Shown: piece after piece, positions 33,601-43,970 of the stretch
How the letters are laid out: the number at the start of each line of letters is the position of its first letter
How positions within the stretch are numbered: the first letter of the stretch is position 1
From: Watersipora subatra
Lineage: Eukaryota > Bryozoa > Gymnolaemata > Cheilostomatida > Watersiporidae
Reading direction: 5' to 3'
Length of the DNA: 64,000 nucleotides
NCBI RefSeq assembly: GCF_963576615.1
Contig: NC_088708.1
Location: 3,286,001 to 3,350,000 of the forward strand
Program-made: the position numbers and the translations under genes
Notes under the pieces: generated by a model
The model's input: the letters and a program-made list of their open reading frames with translations, nothing else
Database searches by the model: none
Told to the model about the DNA's origin: nothing

Positions 33601-36600
33601 AGCTGCACAGCACTCTGAAACAGTTTTCACACTAGCCTTCTCTGATGCCTGTTGCAGTCGCGCTGCTACCTCCTGCTAGACTTCCCAATTCTCTTACAGT
33701 CTTATTGCAGACTGTGAGCACAGTGAGAATAGACATGGATGGCTCCCTAGACCCTCAAAAGTTTGACCTTTTCTTACAAAACCTTCTATGGGAGAGGCTT
33801 ATCCAATCGTCAGATGGATCAGCCATGGAGCTGCTGCGCCTCAAGGTTTGTCTTATACTCTCTCATGTACAGTCAGCAAGCTAGTGTCTCGACTATCTTA
33901 TAGCTCAGGGTAAGTCTACCCATGGCTTCTGAGCCACATGCAGCTCCTTGCCCAGTTTGTGCAGCTGTTATGCTCATGTTAAATTTTGTGTGTGTTTTAT
34001 AGCAGTGATCTTCAACCACTGCGTTGTAAGAGATTGTTAGGTGCGCCGCAGGAAGTTACCAATAAAAGGTCTCTCTTTAGAACTGTATATATTATTGCTA
34101 TTGGCTATTTTTCCTCGGCTTGGAATGATCGTGATTAGGGAAGCTGATGAGAGTGTCAGTATGCTAAGCAGAATTTCATGGGTTTGACCCCCACATCCAA
34201 CAGTTTTTTCCTCGGATGGGGGCAATTGTTTTGAGGCTTCGGAAGGTAGTCAAGAGCATTGCCTGCTGTGCTTTTTTATCAATCCTGGTTTGTAGACATA
34301 TACTTGACATTGAACTGAGAGTTTGTCCGTGAGACAGTGCAGAGAGTGCTCATCGTCAAAAGTCACTGACCTGTAGTTTTGCTTCGGTGGGTGCAGTTTA
34401 TGTCACTATCATGTTGATGTGTGACATTTACAGTAAATCTGGAAGAACAGTAGTCTCTGAGCATAAGTGAGAGGGAGGGGAAGAAACTGGGGTGGTTCAT
34501 GTGTGTCTGTGTATAGTGTGGCTCTTTATAGTGACACGGTGAAAACTGTCTTTTAGCCTCTGACTGGTTAGCCACTCTTGTTGTAAAAGGATTGGTGCTC
34601 TCCAACTGTGAAGCTGGTATTTTGTAATTTGGAAGTTGTCTTGTCTTGATTCAAAGGGCTTGTAATCCTTAATCACCTCTTATCTTTTAAAACATTACTA
34701 TACCTAAATTTATGTTTTGTGAATTCTATAATATATAATAGAAAAACATTTCGTATTTCATAAATGAAGTGTGCCCATATTACAGATTTTGCTAGAGCTC
34801 TCTGACTCTCATATCAACACTTTGGAGTTGTTTGCTCACTTTTGTCTTTTCTTTATCATAAACACAAAGAAGTTTTACAGCCAGTGTTGAATAGATACAA
34901 GCTACAGACTTTTAAGTAATCAGTTTTAAATTAGCAAGTAAATATTTACACTTTTACTCAGCCATCTGCCCCTTTGATTTATTCAACTGGGCCAGTTATT
35001 GTTGAAAGTAAGGTATATTTTAACTCTTGGCAATAGTTGAAGATGAAATGTATGAAAGGTTTTTGGTGGTGTTTAGGTGGCAAATGCGCTTTCACCGACA
35101 TCACGTTGCAAAAATAATGCTAGATTGCTGCAAAATGGAGCAAATTTTCAAAGCATCTGGCAGAAGTAGTATGTAGTCAAACCTTGATTTATGACCACGT
35201 TAACAAGCAACTTGCTTGAAATACGACAGATATGAACTTTGAGCCAATATTTGACTACATCTGCAGTAATTTCCATCATATGATAGCCAAAGTTTTTTGA
35301 AACATTGGAATTTTGTAAATCGGTACATGTATGACTGGTTGGCCACCTTTACCTACACACCATGCTTCTGCTCTACCCCCTTTACCTACACACCATGCTA
35401 CTTTTCTACCCCCTTCACCTACACACCATGCTCCTGTTCTACCCCCTTTATCTACACACCATACTCCTGCGCTATCTCCTTCACCTGCACACCGTGTTCC
35501 TGTTCTATCCCCTTTATCTACACACCATGTTCCTGTTCTACCTCCTTTTCCTACACACCATGTTCCTGTTCTACCTCCTTTTCCTACACACCACGCTTCT
35601 GCTCTACCTCCTTTATCTACACACCATACTCCTGCGCTATCTCCTTCACCTGCACACCGTGTTCCTGTTCTATCCCCTTTATCTACACACCATGTTCCTG
35701 TTCTACCTCCTTTTCCTACACACCATGTTCCTGTTCTACCTCCTTTTCCTACACACCACGCTTCTGCTCTACCTCCTTTATCTACACACCATACTCCTGC
35801 GCTATCTCCTTCACCTGCACACCGTGTTCCTGCTCTACCCCCTTTACCTACACACCATGTTCCTGTTCTATCCCCTTTACCTACACACCGTATTCCTGCT
35901 TTAACTCCTTTACCTACACACCATACTCCTGGTCTACCCCCTTTACCTACACACCATGCTCCTGCTCTACCCCCTTTACCTACACACCATGCTACTGCTC
36001 TATCCCCTTTACCTACACACCATGTTCCTGTTCTACCCCCTTTACCTACACACCATGCTACTGCTCTACCCTCTTTACCTACACACCATGTTCCTGTTCT
36101 ACCCCCTTTACCTACACACCATGCTACTGTTCTACCTCCTTTACCTACACACCATGTTCCTGTTCTACCCCCTTTACCTACACACCATGCTACTGTTCTA
36201 CCCCCTTTACCTATGACTTTACCTACTCCTGCTCTTTGTTCGCCTGTCATTAAAGTGAAGGCAAAGCTGCAGTAAAACCATCTTGGCTATTATACCTAGT
36301 TTCTCATATATAACTAATATTTTTTAATTATTTTATGTAATGCATTTGTTTTAAATCACATACAATTACCTGAAGCAAATATTGATAGGCTGTAGCTATA
36401 AAATAAAATACGTTGCATTCTTTAAAAAAACGTTTGTCAACATCTGACAATGAGCTTGTCAGATGTATATCGAGGCTTGACTGTGCATAAAATTATGTTC
36501 TTCACTTTGTATATGTGGTGCATCAATACCGCTTCTATAGTTTACACCAGATCAAATGCTGAACTTTAGCATTTATTCCCATAACAAGCAAGTAACCGCT

Positions 36601-39600
36601 GATGTTGGTATTAAATAGGTTTTGGCAAAGCCCTGTACAATATTTAGTTTTGGGTACAACGAGGCAACGTTTGTACCATGTTTGTGCACACACATGAAGA
36701 GCATATCAATAGTCTATCATAGATGCACACACATGAAGAGCATATCAATAGTCTATCATAGATGCACACACATGAAGAGCATATCAATAGTCTATCATAG
36801 ATGCACACGACTGTGTAATGGGAGATCGCATTAGGAGTTATAAATATTGTAGATTGTTAATTCTGTGTCCCTCTCACAATGTCCCTTTGCAAGAAAGAAG
36901 CCATACTGAAAGCAATTTAGAGTTGTCTTGTCCATTCTTTCAGCCTGTCGGAAATATAATACTATTTTGCTGGAAAGCATATTTGTTTTATGAGAAAACT
37001 AGGTAAATGTTTGTTTATCCAATATAGTATGATTGTTACACCTTATTATTTCCGGCTCATGTTCAAGCTTTCCCCAAAGTGCTTCTATCTATTGAAGAAG
37101 CAATATTGTGCAGTAAATGTGTTAATAGGTCTATGTTATCACAGATTGTATGTCTATGTTATCACAGATTGTATGTCTATGTGTCTATTTTGAAGGCAAA
37201 GAGACCTGTGAAATAACACAATAAATAATGAATAAATGTGTCTAGCGACCTTGTTGCTAAATTACTGCTAATTATACATTTTGGTGAAATCTACTAAAAG
37301 AAAGCTTGCGGATGTTGTAATATTATTCCTATTATAAGTGATTGTTTACATTCTTTCAAAGTCTCTATACTATTATTCATTCATTTCTTTAAATGAGATC
37401 ATCTGGGAGTTCTTACCCGTGGTTTCTCAGAAGTGTGTCTCCAAATAATCGATTACTTACAGACCATCGGTGAAGTCAATATAGCAAACCGTTTATTGAC
37501 TTCACCGAATGGCACCCACCATTGTAATAGAAAATAATTAAATTCAATGTATCTCTAAAAATATTATTTATAGTTAGTATTAGAGGTCACTAGAGTGTAT
37601 TAGAGGTCGTTCATAGATGAAATTAACTATCCTCTTTATCTCGTTGTTCCTTTGTTGTTGAGCTGACGGCGTAGTAAAACTAACAAATGTAAGCATTTGT
37701 ATTAAATTAACCTGCTGTTAGTTAGTGAAGTTGATGCGAAATGTGATTGGATGGTTATCTCAACTCACTGCTAGTGACATGTTTATGAGAACTAACCAGT
37801 TTTTTGCATCAAATGATCCCTTATCTTTTATTGTGTTATTTCAGGGTTTGGTATGTGAAGCAGGCAATAGCCACAGCACCATCTTGCAAGGAGTTTATGA
37901 GACATATGATAAGCGCACTACAAAGTCTCCCATTTTATCACCCTCGTGCTCACTGATTTTTATAGGTAGGATTTCTACCCAGTACTGTTCTTGTATTCTT
38001 TAGATTTCATGGCTTGTAATCTTCTGCGAGTCTCTTGTCTCATGCATAGTCTTGGTTCTCTAGCATCTATTAATATTGGGTCATGCATAAGGTTGAGGGG
38101 GTTATATGACGACGGGATGTTAAAAAGGAGAGAGGTGTATATTGCTGTACCTCTGTATAAAAGAGATGAGGTCTTGGATGGCTGGTATAATCTAAATCAT
38201 GGCCAAAAAATTATGGTTCTGATTCGCTATTAAAATGTCTGAAGACTTAAAGATTCACAGTGAGTCAAACAACCAACTTTTCACTTCATCCGCGTGCGTA
38301 TTTCCGTGTGTTTTCGTATTTCCGTGTGTTTTCGTATTTCCGTGTGTTTTCATATTTCCGTGTGTTTTCGTATTTCCGTGCCCAACTTTTACTACCAGTT
38401 TTGAATGAAACATAGTAACGGCTATAGGAAAACACTCTAGGAGTGATAGGATACAACTACATGTTAAGTTGCATTAAGTGAGTTAAGTGAGGAGGGAATA
38501 ATTCTAACAAGTTTGAAAAGTGTATTCTGAATATTGGACTTGAAATCGATTCACAAAAAGTCATAAGTTCTGTGATTGGATAAAGGTTCTCCATTTGACC
38601 AAAGCGGCAGACGAGTTCCATTTAGACCTGCAGTCAAGTGTCTTTGACTACGGGTCTCTTTGTTCGGACGACTAATTCTCTTTTCAGCCAAATTCATATC
38701 AACGAGAGCAGCGATAGTAAAGTTACGATGTGACTGACTTGACAAGATAGACATTCTCGATTTACGTCGCTTGTACGGTCTGTAGCCATATACATCAGCG
38801 TGTTTATCCTGGTAGAGTTGTTAGTTGATTTCTCTCAGTGTAAGCTTTGCCAAATGTTGCTTAGTGACCGACAGCTTCCCACCTTGTACCCAATGTTGAC
38901 TTAAGGCTCCCATTTGTAAATCTCTTAACATTCTCTGTTTGCCATGAAAATGTTTATTTTTCTATTTGAGATTCAGTAGGATTCATCAAATGAATGATAG
39001 TGAGACTGAATATTGTTAGTGAGGGAGTCTGCACTGGCTTGTTAGATTGTTTGTCCTGTTAAATAGCTTGCACAATATTATTCATTGATAAAATAACATT
39101 CGAGTGATTATATCTGTCTAACCACCATTTTCTTTGGTACAAAGTGTGAGCAATGGTTTGATTGAAAGGAGAAATCATTAGCTGCAAGGTCAAGAGGTTT
39201 GTTTGCTTGTTATTAGGAAAGTGAGATGAGCAATCCATCATGGATCTCATTCGCTAACTCGATGCTTTACAGGATTTTTCTCGTAGCTACCCTACCGGAG
39301 GCTTGCCCTAGTCTTGTGACATCATCATTCCTCTTTAACGTTTTTGTTTTAAGTTTAGAAAAAATGATTTTAGCTAAAAGCTCTGTTATCGCAGCTCAAG
39401 TAGTCTCAATAAATAAACCTTTTAATTTTCTAGATTTTTCCGGAGTATTATTACTCATGCATAGTTTAATCAATACATTCGGCCAGATGTTAGGTTATTT
39501 TTTGTTTGTTTACAGAGTCCTCAGGCTATCATTACAGTACGCAAAACATATGCATACTTCTATATGCTTGGCCAAACTTTCTATCTGCTTCCTTTGTCTC

Positions 39601-39853
39601 CACTGTCAGTCATCCCTTGATTATCCACTCAATAACTTCCACTTGAGATCAAAACGCAATATGCCGTTGGAACATTTTATGAAATACACTGTGTAACTTG
39701 ATACAAGCTCAGTTCATACAAATGGAGGAGCTCCTGCAAGTGTCTTAACTCACCATTATATTCATCAACACTTCATTTGTCACTTTGCTAGGTAGAAATT
39801 TGGAAAAGCAAGTCCTGTTTGATGCCCTCACAAGCTGTTTGGCGAGTCCGTAG
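24623..39853 (+). CDS. CBWD/ZNG1: ZNG1/CBWD zinc-chaperone GTPase (COG0523 G3E family)
   Basis: Twelve exons: 24623-24710, 24892-24978, 25243-25351, 27488-27579, 28028-28087, 29858-29942, 30810-30896, 31870-31914, 32041-32176, 33711-33845, 37845-37965, 39792-39853. All introns are GT-AG with compatible phases. The sum is 1107 nt, 368 aa (human ZNG1A ~395). Landmarks are [20 protein letters not shown] (Walker A, split by intron 1), [17 protein letters not shown] (the CxCC metal motif), [21 protein letters not shown] (G4), [10 protein letters not shown] and GRNLEKQ in the C-terminal CobW domain. ZNG1 uses GTP to deliver zinc to METAP1. Two oddities stand out: the N-terminal METAP1-binding CPELVP-type motif is represented only by GPPMLVAAD, and the C-terminus ends about 15 residues earlier than in human. 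Introns are loaded with minisatellites. Confidence 0.93.
25680..26135. repeat. 33-bp minisatellite, ~14 copies, ZNG1 intron 3
   Basis: The unit is TATATACTTCATGTAAGTGT plus TTATAGCRAWGTG. Copies differ mainly at the R/W positions. Every unit contains GTAAGT, the consensus of a 5' splice site. The unit length is a multiple of three and yields spurious ORFs on both strands. Confidence 0.95.
26640..27475. repeat. 70-bp minisatellite, 12 copies, abutting ZNG1 exon 4
   Basis: TCATTGCGAGTCACTTAAAC recurs at exactly 70-bp steps from 26651 to 27421. Units vary at CCTTG/CATTG, GGCTG/GACTG and GTTCC/GCTCC. Each carries TTCCTCTAACTCAG, resembling a branch point plus acceptor. The last copy ends ~13 bp before exon 4. 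Confidence 0.95.
28118..28352. repeat. 36-bp minisatellite, ~6.5 copies, ZNG1 intron 5
   Basis: The unit is GTGAGTTATGTGTATGAAGT plus CTGACATATTTGAGTG. It begins 30 bp after the exon 5 donor. Each unit has GTGAGT preceded by TG. Related degenerate sequence (GTGGCGAGTTATGTGTATAT) recurs near 29590-29700. Confidence 0.93.
28797..28847. repeat. Perfect 24-bp hairpin with 3-nt loop
   Basis: ACCACTAAATACACTAAAGT plus TACC is followed by GTA and then its exact reverse complement. It lies in ZNG1 intron 5, between the 36-bp array and the SINE. Could be a short foldback element remnant. Confidence 0.85.
29420..29585 (+). mobile_element. tRNA-derived SINE
   Basis: An A-box-like segment (GTAGCCTTGTGGTTACGC) and a B-box-like segment (ACAAGTTTAAATCCAG) are spaced as in a tRNA. 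They are followed by a body ending in GACAGGCAGAAGACAGACA and a short TA tail (ATATATATAT). The tRNA part is too diverged to be a working tRNA gene. Located in ZNG1 intron 5. Confidence 0.6.
30335..30715. repeat. 37-bp minisatellite, ~10 copies, ZNG1 intron 6
   Basis: The unit is CTACACTGTTATATACTACT plus AAGGTAGGTACCTTGCT. Most units have AAGGTAGGT or AAGGTAAGT, both good 5' splice-site look-alikes. It ends ~95 bp before exon 7. Confidence 0.93.
31023..31352. repeat. 36-bp minisatellite, ~9 copies, ZNG1 intron 7
   Basis: The unit is AATGTCAAGGTGTGATACAT plus ATGCTCACACACATGT. Copies are nearly identical. The array is open on both strands because the unit is a multiple of three. It starts ~125 bp after the exon 7 donor. 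Confidence 0.95.
32177..33571. repeat. 18-bp minisatellite, ~77 units, filling ZNG1 intron 9
   Basis: The main unit is CACATAGACACAGTGAGT, alternating with TATATAGACACAGTGAGT and TATATAAACACAGNGAGT. The 3' part adds CACATAGACCTTATGAGT and CACATTGAGACAGTAAGT variants, which form larger repeated blocks. The array starts at the exon 9 donor itself: exon 9 ends CACATAGACACT and the intron starts GTGAGT. A TGA three codons into the intron would stop translation of a retained intron. Confidence 0.97.
33846..35174 (+). other. ZNG1 intron 10, first part
   Basis: 1.3 kb with no exon seen. Around 34130-34205 a GGGTTTGACCCCCAC segment resembles a tRNA B box and may be an old SINE, but no convincing A box precedes it. 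Confidence 0.35.
35175..36484. mobile_element. Possible Tigger-like element enclosing the 33-bp array
   Basis: The left end GTCAAACCTTGATTTATGAC after TA and the right end, which reversed reads CAGTCAAGCCTCGATATACA, match in the pattern used by other Tigger-like MITEs in this window. The similarity extends only about 20 bp. If real, the minisatellite at 35350-36215 expanded inside it. Confidence 0.4.
35350..36215. repeat. 33-bp minisatellite, ~26 copies with 165-bp higher-order repeat, ZNG1 intron 10
   Basis: The unit is ACCTACACACCATGTTCCTG plus TTCTACCCCCTTT. Within 35452-35800 a five-unit block repeats: ATACTCCTGCGCTATCTCC begins at 35461, 35626 and 35791, exactly 165 bp apart. Several frames are open on both strands because of the unit length. 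Confidence 0.95.
36690..36812. repeat. 39-bp tandem repeat, 3 copies, ZNG1 intron 10
   Basis: The unit is CATGAAGAGCATATCAATAG plus TCTATCATAGATGCACACA. The three copies are nearly identical. Confidence 0.9.
38290..38380. repeat. 18-bp tandem repeat, ~5 copies, ZNG1 intron 11
   Basis: The unit is CGTATTTCCGTGTGTTTT with one CATATTT variant. The rest of intron 11 (37966-39791) shows no exon; the 156-codon frame at 39226-39696 has no recognisable domain. Confidence 0.85.
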
Positions 39854-41024
39854 CAGCCACTCACTTCGTCAAAGGTTGGATTAGCGCCCCTGTTAGCAGC
39901 GACGTCCTGTAGTAGGTCTGACAGTAACCGTTGGGTCAGCAGGAGGGTCTGGTTAGATCACAAGTACAGTCAGCATGACACGCTGTCTATTTGCTTTACA
40001 TTGTGACAGTCAGGAAACTATCATTTATTGTCTTTCATGATTGTTTATACACAAGTCATCAACTGGTGTAAGTTTCTGTTATAATTTACATGAATGCTTC
40101 AAGTGGTCAGAAATTGTTTTCATCTTCAAAATAGAAGGAACAGAAGTTTCAAACATTCACAGTATTTTTTGCATTGTTATCTGGCGGGCATGTTCCATGA
40201 GAAACAACTCCGACAAGTGGGCATCTTTATCAACTCTTCCCATTTCAAGAACTAATATATGCAATATTAGACATATTTTAGAGTTTACTCTGGCAAGACA
40301 TGAGCATACAGCATTATTTATATACATTGTTTATCAAACAACTGCGTGACGAGAAAATAATTATGCAGCTGGCATTCAAACAAGCAGACTTGTAGTCCAA
40401 ATGCCATGCCACTCCTGTATAAAGCTTGTGTGCAGAATGTTAAACTCGGAAGGATTTTTAACAGCCAGTTCAATTCATTCTCGGCAGTTGACTATACATG
40501 TATGACTTTATGGAGGTATGTTAGGATTATATGGTGCGCTTAGCCTTAGGACTTGGTTACAGTAAGCAGTTTTCTGTGTGACTTTATGATTTCAGATTGC
40601 TTACTACAATAATCTAGAGTTCCCATAATAAATTGCGAGTTGCAGTTTTGCCAACTGCTCTGTATTTGTTGCTCACGAATGACCAAGAGAGATATATTGT
40701 TAAATACTGTTGCAGATTTATTTGCCCTGTAGTATGATCGCTATTACTTGCAGATACATAGGCTAATAAATGCATACACCTTAGGCTTTACTCGGTGACA
40801 CTAAGGAAAAACCAACTTGTTCTATGTCACTTGGATCAGCAGCTGTGTTATCACGAACTTTTGAAGCTTTTAAAAATGACACAAGTATTTCAGAATTACT
40901 GAGAGTGCAACTGCTAGGACCAATAATTATATAAGAAACTTCTTGATGCTTGCATGCCTTGACTGATTATATAAGGAGAGGTACTGGTGGCTGTAGGGTG
41001 GGATGGCTTGTATTCAACTACAAA
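39854..41024. other. ZNG1 3' flank: nothing recognised
   Basis: 3' UTR and intergenic DNA. I could not place a polyadenylation signal with confidence within the first 400 bp after the stop. Confidence 0.35.
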
Positions 41025-41034
41025 TAGAAAAGAA

Positions 41035-41910
41035 TTTTATAGCAAGACCTTTTGACTCTGACCAAATCAGAAAAGGGTATGTAATAGCAGTACCTTTTGA
41101 CTCTGACCAAATCAGAAAAGGGTATGTAATAGCAGTACCTTTTCACTCTAATCAAATCAGAAAAGGGTATGTAATAGCAGTACCTTTTCACTCTGACCAA
41201 ATCAGAAAAGGGTATGTAATAGCAGTACCTTTTCACTCTGACCAAATCAGAAAAGGGTATGTAATAGCAGTACCTTTTCACTCTAATCAAATCAGAAAAG
41301 GGTATGTAATAGCAGTACCTTTTCACTCTGACCAAATCAGAAAAGGGTATGTAATAGCAGTACCTTTTCACTCTGACCAAATCAGAAAAGGGTATGTAAT
41401 AGCAGTACCTTTTCACTCTGACCAAATCAGAAAAGGGTATGTAATAGCAGTACCTTTTCACTCTGACCAAATCAGAAAGGGTATGTAATAGCAATACCTT
41501 TTCACTCTGACCAAATCAGAAAAGGGTATGTAATAGCAATACCTTTTCACTCTGACCAAATCAGAAAAGGGTATGTAATAGCAGTACCTTTTCACTCTGA
41601 CTAAATCAGAAAAGGGTATGTAATAGCAGTACTTTTTCACTCTGACCAAATCAGAAAAGGGTATGTAATAGCAGGACCTTTTCACTCTAACCAAATCAGA
41701 AAAGGGTATGTAATAGCAGTACTTTTTCACTCTGACCAAATCAGAAAAGGGTATGTAATAGCAGTACCTTTTCACTCTAATCAAATCAGAAAAGGGTATG
41801 TAATAGCAGTACCTTTCACACTGACTAAATCAGAAAAGGTATGTAATAGCAGTACCTTTTCACACTAACCAAATCAGAAAAGGGTATGTAATAGCAGTAC
41901 ATTTTACAGA
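41035..41910. repeat. 45-bp minisatellite, ~19 copies, between ZNG1 and FoxD
   Basis: The unit is AAAAGGGTATGTAATAGCAG plus TACCTTTTCACTCTGACCAAATCAG. Copies are almost identical, with a few TCTAATC/TCTGACC variants and single-base deletions towards the 3' end. The 161- and 158-codon ORFs here are artefacts of the unit length. Confidence 0.97.
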
Positions 41911-43760
41911 TAAAAGAAATATTTAATGAACTCAGTACAATGATACAAACACCTGACAGCCTCTGTCTTGTACCCTAAGACACTTGTATGTATTTAAATA
42001 TTGATGAGCGATAAGTTTTCATTCCTTGATTTTGTATATAAACACCTAGACCAACTCTTGTCTTTAGTATCTGATGCTTCTCCTTAATAACTCCATCACT
42101 TTTGTGGACATTCATTTGATAATGCAACTTTTGTGTATTTGTTCTACGAAAGCCTATTGGTCGATGGAGAGACTGTTCAGGTGTCTTTGACCCAGCAAAC
42201 ATAGCCTTTATCAAAGGTTATTGTTCAACCGATGCCAATGCAACAGTACATCATCATGTTTCAACTGTTTTCGTTTTGCGCTTCTGGTTATTTTGAGATT
42301 TTTTGCATCATTGCTTGTGTTATTCCAGCCGTGTTTTGTCAATCGCTTCATTTGTTTATACAATGGCAGACTAAGTGAGATATCAAAGAAATGTTAAACA
42401 GACCTTATCACCGCTGCTGCCAACACTGCGTACGATTAACAAGTATGGAGCGTGAGAGTTTTTGCTCTCCACCTCTAGAATAGTTCTTTTACAAAAAATG
42501 ACCAATAAGTATGTTGTTGTTATGTAAAAGCAAGCGGTTGAAATAGTCAGTTTTTGTTAGTAGTGCTTTTGGGTGTTGTTAGAAACAGCTTAGATAAATA
42601 AAAATATCTGACAAAGTAATTTGTTTGTTTCAATAACAACTAAAACTGGTATAGTTGTACTAGTTGTTTTGACTCGCTGTACCATAGAAGGAAGTGGTGG
42701 AGAACCAGCTGTCATTCAGGTTGTTGTTGTCACTTATCCCGCATCTGAAGCCATTGCTGCCACTGGTGAGCTCAGCCAGTTGTCACCCTCCCTGTACTAA
42801 GACTGTGGTGATCAGGCACCAACTGATGAGCCATCTAGTGGTTAAAAGCGTGTGAATATGTCTGTTATGTGATTCTTGTCTTCTACATAAATAAACTTTA
42901 ATACCGCAATAGTTAACCAGTAAAAATAACATCCCCAGTGAAATTCAGGCATTCTAATGAGAGCTATGACGTTGCAGCTCACTCACCGGATAATTCTAGG
43001 GGTGACAAACAAAAAGGTCCGCAGGCACAAGATGTCCAACTCTCCTATACGCATTATGTATCTAGTTCACAATTACAGAAATTCACTAATTTTTTACTTG
43101 TTTGTCTACAATTGTTGTGCTACTTGATTCTGCAAGTGTTCTGAACCAGTTCTAGCAACACGCTCACATATTTATACCACCTGGAACAGCAATTTCTTTT
43201 GTTCCGAACTTGCCAGCTCATAAAAGTCTCCAGCTACACTCTACAGACCAGCTGTGCCACCAGCTTTATCAAAATTCAGGTAAGTGTGTTGATTGTCGGG
43301 TAAGTTAAAACAACTTATCACTTCCAGTATTTCATATTAACTTCTGTTGCAGGTGTTGTTCCACCCTCAAGCTGACAGTCATAGATCCAATGAGGCCACC
43401 TTTCAGGTGTTGTTCCACCCTCAAGCTGACAGTCAGAGATCCATTGAGGCCACCTTTCGGGTGCTGATTTAGAAACTCCTAGACTCTTACACAATATTAA
43501 TGCGGTAATGTGCTGGTGTTAAACTTTAATGCCACCCCTGAACATTCATTGGTTCCTAAGAGATTTGCTTTCTAAGAGATCTGAAGACATCTTGAAAATA
43601 CATAATTTTTCTTTTCAGATTTAAAATTTTTTAACATTAATGACCTTTAGGTGGCAGCGGTTTGGCACAGGCAGCGATAATTCGACTAACATTTAAATAC
43701 CAATTTTCAACACAAGATCAGGACTGTGTCAAACAGAAAGGGGCAGGAGCGCGTCAAATA
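41911..43760. other. Intergenic region upstream of FoxD, with a tandem duplication
   Basis: No gene recognised. At 43352-43465 a ~57-bp segment (GTGTTGTTCCACCCTCAAGC ... GAGGCCACCTTTC) is duplicated in tandem with few differences. Confidence 0.45.
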
Positions 43761-43763
43761 AAA

Positions 43764-43790
43764 AGGGGCGGTGCCAATTTGAAGCCAATC
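43764..43790 (+). promoter_or_regulatory. Possible FoxD proximal promoter elements (GC box, two CCAAT boxes)
   Basis: GGGGCGG at 43765-43771 and CCAAT at 43774-43778 and 43785-43789 cluster ~185-205 bp upstream of the FoxD ATG. No TATA box is evident. Only motif matches support this. Confidence 0.35.
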
Positions 43791-43970
43791 ATAATGCTTG
43801 AACAAGACTGACATAATTATCAGATATTTGAAGGCAGGAGTGTGATGATTAGACAGCCGTCTATAATAGCAATCGCTTGAAGGTGATAACCAGTGTTGCT
43901 TGTGAAAGATTTATCATTTTTCCCATCAAACTTTAACTGCTGTTGACCCGCTTTACAGCCTCCTTCCACC

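Noticed and set aside
32145..33618. Long ORFs on both strands (up to 360 codons) made of [12 protein letters not shown] or [12 protein letters not shown] repeats
   Set aside because: They are products of an 18-bp tandem unit, a multiple of three with few stops. The region is intron 9 of ZNG1 and starts at a true splice donor.
34130..34205. tRNA-like B box (GGGTTTGACCCCCAC)
   Set aside because: No matching A box or acceptor stem could be folded by eye, so it is not called as a tRNA. It may be an old SINE fragment.
35276..36275. Five overlapping ORFs of 86-324 codons on both strands
   Set aside because: All arise from the 33-bp minisatellite in ZNG1 intron 10. They have no start context, non-repeat domain or codon bias.
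39226..39696. 156-codon hydrophobic ORF in ZNG1 intron 11
   Set aside because: No recognisable domain, no promoter or polyA signal, and AT-rich composition like the surrounding intron. Probably chance.
41003..41784. 161- and 158-codon ORFs with 15-residue periodicity
   Set aside because: They follow the 45-bp repeat length and are open on both strands at once.
42690..42800. Exon-like open stretch (GGEPAVIQVVVVTYPASEA) with AG and GT ends
   Set aside because: About 35 codons with no partner exon or known domain. The frame closes at a stop soon after the potential donor. Evidence is too thin.
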